Source: Phycisphaerae bacterium SM23_33
GTDB taxonomy: Bacteria; Planctomycetota; Phycisphaerae; SM23-33
Assembly: GCA_001303665.1 (NCBI GenBank)
Contig: LJUF01000180.1
Span: 1-6,976, forward strand
Length of the DNA stretch: 6,976 bases
Reading direction: 5' to 3'
The position numbers and the translations under genes were made by a program. Numbering within the stretch: the stretch's first letter is position 1; every line of letters starts with the position of its first letter. Shown here one piece after another: positions 6,126 to 6,976 of this stretch. Under the pieces are notes generated by a model, which was not told the DNA's origin, made no database searches, and worked only from the letters and a program-made list of their open reading frames with translations.

Positions 6126-6976
6126 CTAATCGTCCATGGGGGCGTCGGCCAGGCCGGCGACGGCCAGGCCGTGGGCCGCCGCGTAGGAGCGGATAACCTC
6201 GCCCAGGGCCTCGCGCCATTTGTCCAGGCCGATGCTCTCGAACGGGGCAATGTGATAGCTCAGGTCGGCCCGGCGGTCGGCGAAGTGGTCCTTCACATCG
6301 TCCATCACGTGCAGGAACTCCCGCCCCCCGGCCGGGGCATTCTTCGGCAGGCGGCTCTTTTCCCAAACCTTTTCCAGAGAACGATATGCGTCGCAAGCGC
6401 CCTCCATGACGCCCCCCACCTTGGCATGGGCGGCCACCATCATGCCGACCGCCTGGCGAGGCTGGGGAGCCTTTTCGGCCTCGGCAGCCCGGCCGAGCAG
6501 CGCCTCGGCCTCGGCCACGCCCAGCAGCATCTCGACGTGAGAACGGATGAACTGCGCCAGCGACAGGAATACCTCCAGGTTGTAGCGGTTGCGTTCGGCG
6601 CGGACGAGGCTGGCGTGCAGCCCGGCCAGCAATTGGTCGTTCTCACGCAGCCGCGCCGGCGCCTCCGCCAGGAGTCTTTCGTACCGCCCCTGCCAGGCCG
6701 GCTGGCAGGCCAAGTCCCTCGGGTCAGGCAATGCCGGCGGCAGCAGGGTCCAATCACTGCGGGTGACGGGCCGCTTGCCCCCCGAGTAGCCGTACCCCGG
6801 GCCCCGAACCCTCGACGGGCGGCGGTCCCAGGAAGATTCCCAGAACCGCGCCTGGTCCTGCATCCGGCGGTACAACTCGACCATGTCGCTCACGCCCCGG
6901 CCGTAGAAGATTTCCGTGAACTCGGCGACGGTCTGTTCGATGGGCGCGGCCCCCGGCGCCCACCCGCCCTGGGCCA
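6126..6976 (-). CDS. C-terminal region of a large protein, probably family-20-like glycoside hydrolase (5' end cut by window edge)
   Basis: The frame is open from the right edge to a TAG at 6126, giving 282 visible residues. An in-frame GTG at 6893 exists, but coding clearly continues upstream of it (EQTVAEFTEIFYGRG leads into SDMVELYRRMQ), so the true start lies outside the window. The visible part is mostly amphipathic helix: EFTEIFYGRGVSDMVELYRR resembles the 'FYG...M..YY' segment that ends the barrel region of family-20-like and DUF4838-type glycoside hydrolases. Next come helices (ENDQLLAGLHASLVRAERNR, YNLEVFLSLAQFIRSHVEML), then VWEKSRLPKN and FLHVMDDVKDHFADRRADLS. From memory, similar WEK-R-PK and DDxKDHxADR segments close such proteins in planctomycetes. 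No catalytic residues are visible, so activity cannot be confirmed; a purely helical protein of other function is possible. Its end converges with the Tiki/EreA-like gene, 52 bases away. Confidence 0.55.
   Translation of the reverse strand, partial: AQGGWAPGAAPIEQTVAEFTEIFYGRGVSDMVELYRRMQDQARFWESSWDRRPSRVRGPGYGYSGGKRPVTRSDWTLLPPALPDPRDLACQPAWQGRYERLLAEAPARLRENDQLLAGLHASLVRAERNRYNLEVFLSLAQFIRSHVEMLLGVAEAEALLGRAAEAEKAPQPRQAVGMMVAAHAKVGGVMEGACDAYRSLEKVWEKSRLPKNAPAGGREFLHVMDDVKDHFADRRADLSYHIAPFESIGLDKWREALGEVIRSYAAAHGLAVAGLADAPMDD

Noticed and set aside
1..6976. Mobile elements, CRISPR arrays or phage genes
   Set aside because: No transposase, integrase, regularly spaced repeats or target-site duplications were seen. 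Composition is even across the genes.

Overview
The window is very G+C-rich double-stranded bacterial chromosomal DNA with ordinary gene density. Gene content and style point to a planctomycete-like bacterium, perhaps of the Phycisphaerae type. The signs are a cytidylyltransferase with an unusual signature, a phoH-HD-phosphodiesterase pair, a secreted Tiki/EreA-like protein, and a gene end resembling planctomycete family-20-like glycoside hydrolases. This lineage call is an inference from protein style, not from a marker gene.

Left two thirds (1-4383, minus strand): four genes read leftward in what looks like one operon, in the order cdsA, phoH, a PgpH-like 7TM-HD phosphodiesterase, and a nitrilase-superfamily amidohydrolase that runs off the left edge. 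Gaps are 55, 27 and 94 bases. The operon links phospholipid precursor synthesis (CDP-diacylglycerol), a PhoH ATPase, probable cyclic-di-AMP breakdown and a C-N hydrolase. The usual phoH-pgpH-ybeY order is not kept: no ybeY is seen, and the nitrilase gene holds the place where it is often found.

Middle (4384-4858): a 475-base divergent intergenic region between cdsA and a rightward gene. I see no convincing gene in it. It holds a repeated 10-base motif with internal dyad symmetry (TGTTCAACA) and weak candidate promoters in both directions. One of these would start the cdsA transcript directly at an internal ATG.

Right (4859-6073, plus strand): one gene for an exported 404-residue protein with the GExH...E...GxxH pattern of the Tiki/ChaN/EreA-like superfamily. 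It converges on a minus-strand gene (6126-6976) whose 5' part lies beyond the window. The visible 282 residues are a helical C-terminal region resembling that of planctomycete family-20-like glycoside hydrolases; its catalytic domain, if present, is not visible.

I found no mobile element, CRISPR array, tRNA or rRNA. No wholly new system is evident. The points most worth a second look are the exported Tiki/EreA-like protein, the PgpH-type protein lacking its extracellular domain, the altered CdsA signature, and the dyad repeats with possible leaderless cdsA start in the divergent region.
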